Shown piece after piece: positions 25,816 to 33,868 of a stretch of 64,000 nt of DNA. A program made the translations under genes and the position numbers. This DNA is from Saprospiraceae bacterium. GTDB taxonomy: Bacteria > Bacteroidota > Bacteroidia > Chitinophagales > Saprospiraceae. Numbering within the stretch: the stretch's first letter is position 1; each line of letters opens with the position of its first letter. Under the pieces are notes generated by a model. That model did no database searches. It saw only the letters and a list, made by a program, of their open reading frames with translations, and was not told the origin of the DNA. Location: NCBI GenBank assembly GCA_026129545.1, contig JAHCHX010000001.1:2355501-2419500 (forward strand), in the 5' to 3' direction.

Positions 25816-27020
25816 TGTTGTGTCTTTGGCCTTTGATGGGGGGACGTGAAACGTTTGCCATATGCCGTGAGATAAACCCACCCGGCAAGGCTCATAGCGG
25901 CTGCAAAATAAAACACGGCAGGCATTCTTGACCAGTCATTTGCAAAATACCAACCCGACAAAAAGGCGCCACCGCCGATAGCGATTTCCAGCGCGATATA
26001 CATGGTAGCCAGTGCCCGGCCTTTTTGCTCTGGTCGGCCCAAATCCACCGTCCAGGCATTGATGGCTGGGGCAAACACGCCGTTGCCGAGACCAAACACG
26101 ACCGAACCGAGATAAAAAAGGTGTGGGGTGTCCGCTTTTGCAAAAATCACCATGGAAGCCGCGATGAGCAGGGCGGAGATTTTCAGCACAGGCACCCGCC
26201 CCAAGCGGTCGGAGATTTTTCCGGCAAAAAACCGCGTGGAAACACTTGCAAGGGTGAAAAGCGTGAAAAAAAGCCCCCTGTTGCCGACATTCAAATGGTC
26301 GCTCAAATCGGGCAGCAAAGTGAGAATGACCCCGTAACTGAAGTAGCAAAATATCATGGCGAGCGCCGAAGGCAGCGCGAGCGGGTCGAACACATCGTCT
26401 TTTGTGACTTTTAGAAGCCCCCAGCGGAAGGGCTGCTTGTTGCGCAGGGTTTCCTTCAAATTGAATAAGATAAATACCGAGAGCGCAGCCAGCACCGCCG
26501 AGGCATAGAACATGGGGTTGGGGTTGCCCTCAAAGTATTTGACCATCCAACTGCCCAACGGAGGCGAGGCCGACACGCCCAAACTAAAGCAGATGCCAAG
26601 TATGCCCATCGCCTCGCCCAAGCGACCCGGCGGCACAATGTCGGCCACATAGGCCGAAGTGCCTGTCGGCTTGAAACCCGTGCTGAATCCGTGAAAAAAA
26701 CGCAGCACCAAGAAGCCACTCACAAACGCCAGAACGGGGTAGAGCAGCCCGCAAACGATGCAGGCCAACGTGCCAACGTACATCACGGGCAGCCGCCCGA
26801 CGGTATCGGTCAGTTTGCCACTAAATGGCCTTGACACACCCGCCGTGATGGTGAAAAGCGCGATAATCAAGCCCTTGTGCTCGCCACCGCCCATGCCCGA
26901 AAGGTAGGCAGGCAACTCCGGTATCATCATGTTGAAGCTGGCGGCAAACAGCGCGTGAGAAAGGCAAAGCAGGAGAAACGCAGTGGTGTAGAGCCGGGCG
27001 GGTGGAGGGTGGTGCGACAT
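25812..27020 (-). CDS. Major facilitator superfamily transporter
   Basis: 402 residues with twelve predicted helices. Loop 2-3 has FSGKLTDTVGRLPVMYVG, the MFS motif A (GxLaDrxGRr), and it recurs in the second half as FAGKISDRLGRVPVLKIS. Helix 4 has LRFFHGFSTGFKPTGTSAYVADIVPPGRLGEAMG. This is a drug/proton-antiporter-like or sugar-efflux-like exporter, without further resolution. It heads a two-gene unit with the small membrane protein. Its upstream region is a family 1 repeat that reads toward the gene. Confidence 0.9.
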   Translation of the reverse strand: MSHHPPPARLYTTAFLLLCLSHALFAASFNMMIPELPAYLSGMGGGEHKGLIIALFTITAGVSRPFSGKLTDTVGRLPVMYVGTLACIVCGLLYPVLAFVSGFLVLRFFHGFSTGFKPTGTSAYVADIVPPGRLGEAMGILGICFSLGVSASPPLGSWMVKYFEGNPNPMFYASAVLAALSVFILFNLKETLRNKQPFRWGLLKVTKDDVFDPLALPSALAMIFCYFSYGVILTLLPDLSDHLNVGNRGLFFTLFTLASVSTRFFAGKISDRLGRVPVLKISALLIAASMVIFAKADTPHLFYLGSVVFGLGNGVFAPAINAWTVDLGRPEQKGRALATMYIALEIAIGGGAFLSGWYFANDWSRMPAVFYFAAAMSLAGWVYLTAYGKRFTSPHQRPKTQQ

Positions 27021-27028
27021 GGCGGTCT

Positions 27029-27133
27029 TATACCTTGATTCGCTAGGATTTGTTAGATGAACGTGATTGATGTTCTTGATTTTGAACAGATTGCGATTGC
27101 AGATATGCCCAAAACCTAACGGCGAGAAGTATA
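27029..27133 (-). repeat. Interspersed repeat family 1, copy E
   Basis: One of the best-preserved copies, read on the minus strand: TATACTTCTCGCCGTTAGG, GCAATCTGTTCAAAATCA, AACAAATCCTAGCGAATC, AAGGTATA. It ends 9 bases before the MFS start codon. Confidence 0.85.
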
Positions 27134-27227
27134 AAACGTCGAGCGGTCGGGAGAGTTCCTCGCTGGAAAGAAATTTTATGGCTCCTTTGAGTGGGGCTGA
27201 ATCATCTCCCCTTGTGCCTGCTTTGGG

Positions 27228-27674
27228 CTATGGCTTTGGAATTTCTCGAAAAAGATAATCTGCGGCAATTTCAAACCCATTGAGCAATTTGGAGCGCACC
27301 GTGTCGCCAACGTAGGCTTTTTGAAGCAGCACAAACTCCTTGCGTTGATTTTCAAACACCTCAACCGTTTTTTTCTTGGTGTCAACCAGCCAAAACTCGC
27401 GCACGTCGTGGAGTTCATAGACATACTTTTTCTCCTCTTGGTCGTATTTTTTGTTGGAGGAAAGAATCTCCACCACGAGGTCGGGAGCGCCTTTGATTTT
27501 GCGACCTTCTTTGATGATGCCGAGCCTTTTGTTTGAAATAAAAAGGATGTCGGGCTGAAACACGTTGTCCTCGTCCAATTCCACATCCATAGGGGCTTCG
27601 AGCACGAGGCCGAGGTTGCGTTCCTCGACAAAATCATCCATTTTTTGTAAAAACTTAGGCAGGACAACAGACAT
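27228..27674 (-). pseudogene. Uma2-family nuclease, C-terminal part of a split gene
   Basis: 148 residues. MDDFVEERNLGLVLEAPMDVELDEDNVFQPDILFIS and APDLVVEILSSNKKYDQEEKKYVYELHDVREFWLVD are the core of the Uma2/DUF820 PD-(D/E)XK fold, with the catalytic Asp and the EIL Glu. The usual N-terminal YELIDG...HQ segment is missing here but is encoded separately at 27807-28007. A GACAGGATT hairpin element lies between. An ATG at 27674 could still allow expression of this piece, which keeps the putative active site. Uma2 proteins are abundant in Bacteroidota and cyanobacteria, with no settled role. Confidence 0.8.
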
Positions 27675-27678
27675 TGAA

Positions 27679-27763
27679 TTTTGACAGGATTTACAAGATT
27701 TACAGGTTCAATGAAGTGGCTTCGCCGCCAAAAAACCTGTAAATCTTGTAAATCCTGTCAAAA
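27679..27763. repeat. 30-bp perfect inverted repeat of the GACAGGATT family, inside split uma2
   Basis: TTTTGACAGGATTTACAAGA... (27679-27708) and its exact 30-base complement (27734-27763) flank a 25-base loop. The inserted segment, including about 43 more bases to 27806, separates the two halves of the Uma2 frame. Confidence 0.9.
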
Positions 27764-27806
27764 ATATATAAGGCTGTCATCCGAGTCCTCTGCGTCTGGA
27801 AGCTGA

Positions 27807-28007
27807 CTAAGTTTTTACCATTTTTTTTACAAGGCTCAGTGAAGTGCGCTGGTGGGGGATTTCAGGTGAGGGAGCGATGACGAGGCGATTGTTGATGAGT
27901 TCGTAATAGGGTGGGCCGGGCGGCAGGTTTTCAAAATCCTGTGCCGTGTAGCGTCGGTCCACACGGACGACGAAAGTTTCCTGTTCGGATGCTGTTTTCA
28001 ATCCCAT
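27807..28007 (-). pseudogene. Uma2-family nuclease, N-terminal part of a split gene
   Basis: 66 residues: a basic start, then RYTAQDFENLPPGPPYYELINNRLVIAPSPEIPHQRTSLSL. This is the standard Uma2 opening (YELIdGrLvm.PsP...Hq). It ends at a TAG at 27807-27809, where the family would continue into the helix preserved at the start of the 27228-27674 piece. Together the two pieces make about 200 residues, the normal family length. The gene was probably intact before the hairpin element entered. Confidence 0.78.
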
Positions 28008-28021
28008 ATCAAGCGATTTTG

Positions 28022-28648
28022 CTACAAAACTACGTCGTTCAGTTTTGATTTCAAAAAGCCGATGAGCACCTCCAGCCCGCGCTCGAAGTCTTGGTTGTTG
28101 TTTATCACGACATCGGCCTCCTCTTTATGGGGCAAGATGTACTTTTCGTAAGCGGGCAACACATGATGCTGGTAACGGTACAGCACCCCGTCGAGCACGT
28201 CGCCGCGCTCTGCTTGGTCGCGCAGGATGCGGCGAATGATTTTTAGGTTTTCCTTGGCATTGATGAACACTTTCAAATCAAGCAGTGCCGCGATTTTTTT
28301 GAAGTGAAAAACGAACAACCCCTCGATGACCACGATGGGCGCTGGCTGAAGGGTGATGGTTTTAGGCTCCACCTTCATGTCGTTGTAAACATATTCTCGG
28401 ATAGTCACCGCCTCGCCAATGATGAGCCGTTGGAGGTCTTCGCGCAGTTTCTTTTTGTCGAACGACTTGGGCAAATCGAAATTGATTTCGTCGTTTTGGT
28501 CTCGTTGCTGCTGGTCGTTGGGCAAGTAATAGTCGTCTTGCGAAATGACGCACAGCTGCTCTTCCGAAAACGCCGCCCGCAGGCGACGGATAAAGCTCGT
28601 TTTCCCGCTGCCACTGCCACCCGTGATGCCGATAATGTAGGGTCTCAT
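28022..28648 (-). CDS. udk: Uridine kinase
   Basis: 208 residues from the ATG at 28648. The longer frame to 28783 lacks conservation. P-loop kinase that phosphorylates uridine and cytidine in pyrimidine salvage. Motifs are GITGGSGSGKTSF (residues about 6-18), VISQDDYYLP (substrate-binding Asp-Tyr), NFDLPKSFD, VVIEGLFVFHF and the LID-like IRRILRDQAERG. The tail has HHVLPAYEKYILPHKEEADVVI. The length matches Udk. It is divergent from the nucleoside transporter at 28782, so uptake and phosphorylation genes share one 133-bp control region. Confidence 0.88.
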   Translation of the reverse strand: MRPYIIGITGGSGSGKTSFIRRLRAAFSEEQLCVISQDDYYLPNDQQQRDQNDEINFDLPKSFDKKKLREDLQRLIIGEAVTIREYVYNDMKVEPKTITLQPAPIVVIEGLFVFHFKKIAALLDLKVFINAKENLKIIRRILRDQAERGDVLDGVLYRYQHHVLPAYEKYILPHKEEADVVINNNQDFERGLEVLIGFLKSKLNDVVL

Positions 28649-28781
28649 ACCTTGTTGATTGATGATTGAGTCGGGGGGCGAAAATAGGCTATGAGCCATA
28701 AATTTTTTCAAACCGAAGTGTAGGCGTACTTTTCGCCGCCGTAAAGACAATTTTTCAAAAGCCTTATTTACCCGACACTGC

Positions 28782-30077
28782 ATGTCTCATTTCGACAACG
28801 TTTTGCGCGGCCTGCTCGGCATGGCCTTTTTACTGGGCGCTTGTTATTTGCTAAGCCGCAACCGAAGGGCCATCAACTGGCGTCTGGTGGGTTCGGGCGT
28901 GGCGCTCCAGTTGGTATTCGCGCTCTTGGTGCTCAAAGTACCGGGAGTGAGTTGGGCCTTCGACCAAGTGGCCAAACTGTTCACGTTTGTAATCGAGTGG
29001 TCTGAAAACGGCGCAAAGTTTCTCTTTGGGGATTTGGCCACTGGGCAGGGGTTCGGCTACATCTTCGCTTTCAGGGTGCTCCCGACGGTCATGTTCTATT
29101 CGGCGCTGTCGGCATTGCTGTTCTACTTCGGCATTTTGCAAAAAATCGTGTATGGCATCGCGTGGGTGCTCACTCGAAGCATGGGCATGAGCGGCCCGGA
29201 GAGTCTTGCCTCTGCCGCCAACGTGTTCATCGGGCAGACGGAGGCACCGCTCATCATCCGGCCTTATCTGGCCAATATGACACGCTCCGAGATACTGTGT
29301 CTGATGACCGGAGGCATGGCCACCATCGCGGGTGGTGTGTTCGCCGCTTATGTGGGCTTTTTGGGTGGCGACGACCCTGCACGGCAGCTTTATTTTGCCC
29401 GACACCTCTTGGCTGCGTCCATTATGTCGGCACCAGCGGCCATCGTTTGCTCCAAAATTTTGTTGCCCGAGACCGAAAAACAAGACTTGGATAAACTCCA
29501 AAAGGCAGACACGCATGTGGGCGACAACTTGCTCGATGCCATTTCTCGCGGCACCACCGATGGCCTCAAACTTGCCGTGAACGTGGGAGCCATGCTTATC
29601 GTGTTCACCGCGTTGGTGTATATGCTCAACTGGATTCTGCAACATAGCATCGGAGAATGGACTGGGCTGAATGCCCAAATCAGTCAGGCCACCAAAGGCC
29701 GATTCGAGGGGCTTACCTTTACCTATTTGCTTGGCTTGGTGTTCGCCCCCCTTGCTTGGCTGCTTGGCATCCCGTGGCAGGATTGCACAGCGATCGGGCA
29801 GCTATTGGGCATGAAAACGATGCTCAACGAATTTGTGGCTTACGGGGCGCTCGGCGACCTTCAAAAGACGACACAACTCGACCCCAAATCGGTCATCATT
29901 GCCTTGTATGCCCTATGTGGCTTCTCCAATTTTGCTTCCATCGGTATCCAAATAGGCGGCATCGGCACGCTCGCGCCCAACCAGCGCAAGACACTCACCG
30001 AACTCGGCTACTGGGCGCTCATCGGAGGTTCGGCGGCGTGTTTCATGACGGCGACGATTGCGGGAATGTTGACTTGA
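28782..30077 (+). CDS. CNT-family nucleoside transporter (NupC-like)
   Basis: 431 residues, eight to ten membrane helices. The concentrative nucleoside transporter signature is clear: NWRLVGSGVALQLVFALLVLK, GFGYIFAFRVLPTVMFYSALSALLFYFG, FIGQTEAPLIIRPYLANMTRSE (substrate-binding QTEAP), MTGGMATIAGGVFAAYV, and the C-terminal YALCGFSNFASIGIQIGGIG (FxNFxSIG). It imports nucleosides with H+ or Na+. Divergent pairing with uridine kinase supports pyrimidine nucleoside salvage. An intrinsic terminator follows. Confidence 0.95.
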   Translation: MSHFDNVLRGLLGMAFLLGACYLLSRNRRAINWRLVGSGVALQLVFALLVLKVPGVSWAFDQVAKLFTFVIEWSENGAKFLFGDLATGQGFGYIFAFRVLPTVMFYSALSALLFYFGILQKIVYGIAWVLTRSMGMSGPESLASAANVFIGQTEAPLIIRPYLANMTRSEILCLMTGGMATIAGGVFAAYVGFLGGDDPARQLYFARHLLAASIMSAPAAIVCSKILLPETEKQDLDKLQKADTHVGDNLLDAISRGTTDGLKLAVNVGAMLIVFTALVYMLNWILQHSIGEWTGLNAQISQATKGRFEGLTFTYLLGLVFAPLAWLLGIPWQDCTAIGQLLGMKTMLNEFVAYGALGDLQKTTQLDPKSVIIALYALCGFSNFASIGIQIGGIGTLAPNQRKTLTELGYWALIGGSAACFMTATIAGMLT

Positions 30078-30116
30078 CCTCAGGCGGAGCGGGGGGGGCA
30101 CACAGCATTAGCAACA

Positions 30117-30158
30117 ATAAAAAAAGCCCGCCGCGTCAAACGGCGAGCTTTTTTTATT
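30117..30158. terminator. Bidirectional intrinsic terminator
   Basis: AAAAAAAGCCCGCCG - CGTCAAA - CGGCGAGCTTTTTTT forms a GC stem flanked by A and T tracts, so it can stop transcription from both sides. It lies between the nucleoside transporter and the convergent DUF4920 gene. Confidence 0.85.
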
Positions 30159-30160
30159 AG

Positions 30161-30318
30161 ACTTGTTGCGGTGGAGGGCTTTGAGTGAAGGGGATTGTCA
30201 TTTTTTCGACTGGCAAGGCAAATTTTGCAGTCGAAATCGGGCATATTCGGCGAAAAATTTAACGAAGCCAGTCGGAAAAAAGGCTTTTCCTTCGCCAAAG
30301 GCCTCCACCGCAACAAGT
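30161..30318. repeat. 158-bp element with 23-bp terminal inverted repeats, copy 1 (family 3)
   Basis: The ends ACTTGTTGCGGTGGAGGGC.. (30161-30183) and ..GCCTCCACCGCAACAAGT (30296-30318) are inverted with one mismatch over 23 bases. The inner arms GACTGGC/GCCAGTC can also pair. A second copy of identical length lies at 61536-61693. No open frame shared by both copies suggests a protein. Confidence 0.88.
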
Positions 30319-30339
30319 TTATTTTGCGTCAAAAAAGCA

Positions 30340-30843
30340 TCAATCCACAATCACCACCCCTGCGGCCTCGAAAGCCACTTCGCGCTTGGGTTCGGTGATT
30401 GTTTCGATTTCCTCTTTTGACTTGCCGGCATCTTCGGCGTAGTGGCGCAGCACGTCCACCGGCGTCACGTCCACATAAGCGTAGCCGTCCACCACCACGC
30501 GCTTGCCCGCGAGGTCTTTGGGCATGAAAAAGGCGTAGTCCTTGAACGTGACGCGCATCTCCGGCTGTCCGGGTTGTTCGGGTACGAGCGTCATCCAGCA
30601 GCCTTTCTTTTGACACACCTCGCCCACTTTCCCGCTCACTTTCACGGCAAGCGAATCGGTAGTGGTCATTTTCGGGATGAGCTCGTCGTAAGAAATCGCG
30701 TTGTCGGCATCAATCAAGGTGCCGAAGTGCTTGCCGTCTTTGGAGGGGTCAGCGGTTTGAGCACTGACCTTTGCGTTGGAGTCTGCACCGCAAGCGGTGA
30801 GGAGCATGGCGGCAGCAAAGCCGAACAGGAGTTTTTTTAACAT
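30340..30843 (-). CDS. DUF4920 lipoprotein
   Basis: 167 residues from the ATG at 30843 (an in-frame TTG lies 12 bases upstream). The signal sequence is MLKKLLFGFAAAMLLTAC with a lipobox Cys. The body shows the DUF4920 core VKVSGKVGEVCQKKGCWMTL (CxKKGCWM) and VTFKDYAFFMPKDLAGKRVVVDGYAY. The family is an OB-like periplasmic domain of unknown role, possibly metal or redox linked because of the paired cysteines. It has its own -7 element TACCTTTG. Confidence 0.9.
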   Translation of the reverse strand: MLKKLLFGFAAAMLLTACGADSNAKVSAQTADPSKDGKHFGTLIDADNAISYDELIPKMTTTDSLAVKVSGKVGEVCQKKGCWMTLVPEQPGQPEMRVTFKDYAFFMPKDLAGKRVVVDGYAYVDVTPVDVLRHYAEDAGKSKEEIETITEPKREVAFEAAGVVIVD

Positions 30844-30901
30844 GGTTTTAAACAATTTTCAAATTGTTGAAAATCAAAATTTTGGCTGAAAAATATCCGT
30901 G

Positions 30902-30909
30902 CAAAGGTA
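30902..30909 (-). promoter_or_regulatory. -7 element for the DUF4920 gene
   Basis: TACCTTTG on the minus strand, 58 bases before the ATG at 30843. The -33 is not clear. Confidence 0.45.
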
Positions 30910-31327
30910 CAAAAATCAACGATGCAAGGCAGCCTGTGGCATAATATTAGAAAAGCCGAACCTCGTTCCTGCAATCGTTAATCCGCCCGGTTGCCCCGCA
31001 AAGCCGCGAAAGCAATTTTGCCCGAGCCTCTTAAAATCAAGTTAACCACTCGTCGTTTGACAAACTATCCTTCGCCTGCGTTCGTTCTTTTGTTCCGTTG
31101 CGGCGGCAAAGAAATCAGTACCTTTTGAACGGAGATTTTTGCTATATGTCGCTATAAGGGCTTTTCTTTGTGGTGACGAAGGATTTTTTGCTCGATACGG
31201 TGGTTTTGCATTGCACGATTCAGGAACCCGGTTTTTCCGAGTTTAATCAATTCAAACAAAACTGCTTGCACCCTTCGTCTATCCGCATTTTTTCGCAAAA
31301 ACAATTTTTAAATCCTGCTTCAAACAC
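30910..31327. other. 418-bp gene-free region before the MORN-caspase gene
   Basis: No open frame with family features and no palindrome was seen. TTTGACAAACTATCC around 31057 and a CTATATGTCGCTATAAGG stretch near 31143 look promoter- or RNA-like but match nothing I can name. Confidence 0.4.
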
Positions 31328-32995
31328 ATGAAGGGTCATAATCTATTCGTCCGCCTGCTTGTGCCGGCACTCCTGCTCGCCACAGCGTTCATTCCCAACA
31401 ACCTCAACGCACAGTGCCTAACTGGCAATTGCCAAAACGGAACGGGCAAATACCGCTATTCCAACGGCACGGTGTACACAGGGCAGTTCGTCAACGGCAA
31501 CCGCGAGGGCCGTGGCACGCTCGTGTTCGCCAACAACAATGTCTATGAGGGTCAGTTCAGCCGCAACCGCATCAACGGAGAAGGCACCATGACCTATTCC
31601 AATGGCGACAAGTACGTCGGCAGTTGGTTTATGGACCAGCCCAACGGCAAAGGCAAGTACTATTTCAAATCGAAAGAACGCTACGAAGGCGACTTCAAAA
31701 GCGGCAAGTTCGAGGGACAAGGCACCATGTACTATCCCGATGGGGCCTACTATACCGGCTCTTGGAAAAACAACCGCAAAAACGGTCAAGGCCGACTCGT
31801 GGATTCAAGAGGCAAGGCCACAACGGGCACTTGGTCAATGGGCAACTTTGTCAGCAGCTCATCAGACAGCCCAAACACCACTGCGGCCACCACCCAAGCC
31901 CAGAACAAGCCTACCAACGCGAATAAACCCAACCCCACTAAGCCGGACGTGGCTGGCCTTCGCAACTGCGGCTCGGTTTATTGTGCCAATGGAAGGGGGT
32001 ACTACGACTATCCCGACGGCTCGCGGTGGATAGGTGAGTTCAAAAATGGGTACCCAAGCGGCAAAGGTGTGTGTTATTATGCCGACGGCAACCGTTACGA
32101 AGGCGAATGGGCCAGCAACGCGCCAAATGGCGAGGGCATCATGTACTTTGCTGGCGGAAGGGTCTATGGGGCTGTCTGGCTCAATGGTGCCGCGATGAAA
32201 GAGCTGGATTCGCAGGAGGTTATCCCCGCCGACCCAGTGCGCATGGAATCGAGCCAATCGGTCAAAATCTGGGCGGTCATCGTGGGTGTGGGACGCTACA
32301 CCTCCATGCCCTCTCTCAAATTCACCGACGACGATGCCTACCGTTTCTATTCCTTCCTCGGCAGCGTGGAAGGAGGAGCCGTGCCGCAGAGTCAGATGAC
32401 TATCCTCATTGATGAAGACGCTACCCGCGAGAACATCTTGAAGAAAATGCGCGAGTACTTCCTGAAAGCCGATGCCAACGATGTGGTGATACTGTATTTT
32501 AGTGGTCACGGCCTCAACGGATGCTTCCTGCCTGTGGACTACGACGGCTACAACAACAAACTCCGCCACGACGAAATCAAGCAAATTTTTAAACAAAGTA
32601 AAGCGAAACACAAACTGTGCATCGCCGATGCCTGTCACAGCGGCTCGCTCAATCAAGGAGCGGGGGCAATGGCCGCTAAAAGCCCTGTGCCCGTGACGCT
32701 CCAGCGTTACTACCAAGCCTTTGAAGATGCCAATGGAGGGGTGGCGCTCTTGATGTCGTCGAAGGCTGAAGAGCTGTCGCTCGAAGACCACGGGTTGCGG
32801 CAAGGCGTGTTCACTTACTACCTGCTGCAAGGCATGAAAGGTAAAGCGGACACGAACAACGACTATCTCATCACCATCAAGGAATTGTACGATTATGTGT
32901 ACACGAAGGTGCGCCAATACACCGCCAATGTGCAAACGCCTGTGCTGACCGGCGATTACGACGACGCGATGCCGGTGGCGGTGAGAAGAAACTGA
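31328..32995 (+). CDS. Secreted MORN-repeat caspase-like (C14) protease
   Basis: 555 residues. The signal peptide runs to about residue 28 (LNAQ). MORN repeats of the G.G.y.y..G..Y.G.w.nG type fill about 37-175 and, after a Ser/Thr/Asn/Pro-rich linker (176-210), again about 211-290. The C-terminal caspase fold starts at KIWAVIVGVGRY (313). It has the catalytic His394 in FSGHG and Cys436 in DACHSGS, so both catalytic residues are intact. Such bacterial orthocaspases usually cut after Arg or Lys. Export plus MORN repeats suggests a periplasmic or surface role. It is monocistronic, with a hairpin terminator at 33065. Confidence 0.92.
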   Translation: MKGHNLFVRLLVPALLLATAFIPNNLNAQCLTGNCQNGTGKYRYSNGTVYTGQFVNGNREGRGTLVFANNNVYEGQFSRNRINGEGTMTYSNGDKYVGSWFMDQPNGKGKYYFKSKERYEGDFKSGKFEGQGTMYYPDGAYYTGSWKNNRKNGQGRLVDSRGKATTGTWSMGNFVSSSSDSPNTTAATTQAQNKPTNANKPNPTKPDVAGLRNCGSVYCANGRGYYDYPDGSRWIGEFKNGYPSGKGVCYYADGNRYEGEWASNAPNGEGIMYFAGGRVYGAVWLNGAAMKELDSQEVIPADPVRMESSQSVKIWAVIVGVGRYTSMPSLKFTDDDAYRFYSFLGSVEGGAVPQSQMTILIDEDATRENILKKMREYFLKADANDVVILYFSGHGLNGCFLPVDYDGYNNKLRHDEIKQIFKQSKAKHKLCIADACHSGSLNQGAGAMAAKSPVPVTLQRYYQAFEDANGGVALLMSSKAEELSLEDHGLRQGVFTYYLLQGMKGKADTNNDYLITIKELYDYVYTKVRQYTANVQTPVLTGDYDDAMPVAVRRN

Positions 32996-33064
32996 GAGCG
33001 GCAATACGACAACGTGTCAATAGTCAATATCGCCCCTGCGTTTTTGCGGCACAGGGTGTGTGAC

Positions 33065-33114
33065 ACAATCGAACACCCCGGCGGACAAATGCGTTCTCCG
33101 GGGTGTTCGATTGT
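33065..33114. terminator. Hairpin with 17-bp perfect stem
   Basis: ACAATCGAACACCCCGG (33065-33081) and its exact complement (33098-33114) lie 70 bases after the MORN-caspase stop. No long T-tract follows. Confidence 0.65.
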
Positions 33115-33175
33115 ATCCAAAAAACTTCTTTGCTCGCCAGCTGTTCAACAAGCAGCAGTCACCCATATTCAAATC

Positions 33176-33868
33176 ATGAATTTTCTGCCAGCCAATCGCC
33201 TGCGCCTATATCGGGACTTCAAGTCTTTGGAATCCGCCGACTTTCACGGCATCGTGCGCTTTTATGAGCAGTATGAGGACGGCATTCGCGCATTGGAGTT
33301 CGACGAATATCTGGAGTGTACGCTCGTGTATGCCAATGCGCTTTTTGAAACGGGACAACACGGCAAACATCTGGTGATGAGCGACCATTTGCTCGAAATC
33401 ATCATCATGCAAAATGTCGAGTCGTGGGGCGGCGAGGACTTGTACGAGCGCGTGCTCTTTCGGAAAGCCATTTCGCTATTTCATTTGGAGGAATACCCGA
33501 AGGCCATTCATGTGCTGCGCGAGTTGGTAAAAATCGCCCCCGACGCCCCGATGCCGCGCCGTTTTTTGGAGAAATGCCTGCTCCGGCAAAAGCCCGTTTG
33601 GCTGATGAAAACGCGGGCCGTCTTCATCGCATTTTCACTGCTGGCAGCACTGGTTGTCGCCCTCGAGCTTTTCGTGATAGAGCCATTCTTCGACGCATGG
33701 CTTCGCGGGGTGCAAATCGCACACAATGTATTGATTTGCGTGGCCTTAGCAATCTTGTTCATGGGCGAATTGCTGCATAGTTGGCGCTGTAAAAAAGCGG
33801 TGAAAAGCATCGTCGCGCAGCGCCGAAGAGGGCTGTTTACCAACGAATCAACGCACTTGCCCAAGTGA
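33176..33868 (+). CDS. TPR-like membrane protein
   Basis: 230 residues from the ATG at 33176. The upstream frame passes through the terminator hairpin and was rejected. Residues 1-135 are helical and TPR-like (EYLECTLVYANALFETGQHG, YERVLFRKAISLFHLEEYPKAIHVLRELVKIAPDAP). Two membrane helices follow (AVFIAFSLLAALVVALELFVI and VLICVALAILFMGELLH), then a basic tail. The family was not recognised. The N-terminal part probably faces the cytoplasm as a protein-binding platform, which is inference. The 3' end overlaps the convergent FabH-like gene by 32 bp. Confidence 0.7.
   Translation: MNFLPANRLRLYRDFKSLESADFHGIVRFYEQYEDGIRALEFDEYLECTLVYANALFETGQHGKHLVMSDHLLEIIIMQNVESWGGEDLYERVLFRKAISLFHLEEYPKAIHVLRELVKIAPDAPMPRRFLEKCLLRQKPVWLMKTRAVFIAFSLLAALVVALELFVIEPFFDAWLRGVQIAHNVLICVALAILFMGELLHSWRCKKAVKSIVAQRRRGLFTNESTHLPK

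Noticed and set aside
27029..27133. Small open frames inside the family 1 repeats (for example MMFLILNRLRLQICPKPNGEKY)
   Set aside because: They recur because the DNA repeats, but the frame and ends differ between copies, so coding is unlikely.
30910..31327. Possible small RNA gene upstream of the MORN-caspase
   Set aside because: No stable hairpin, terminator or known RNA signature could be identified by eye.
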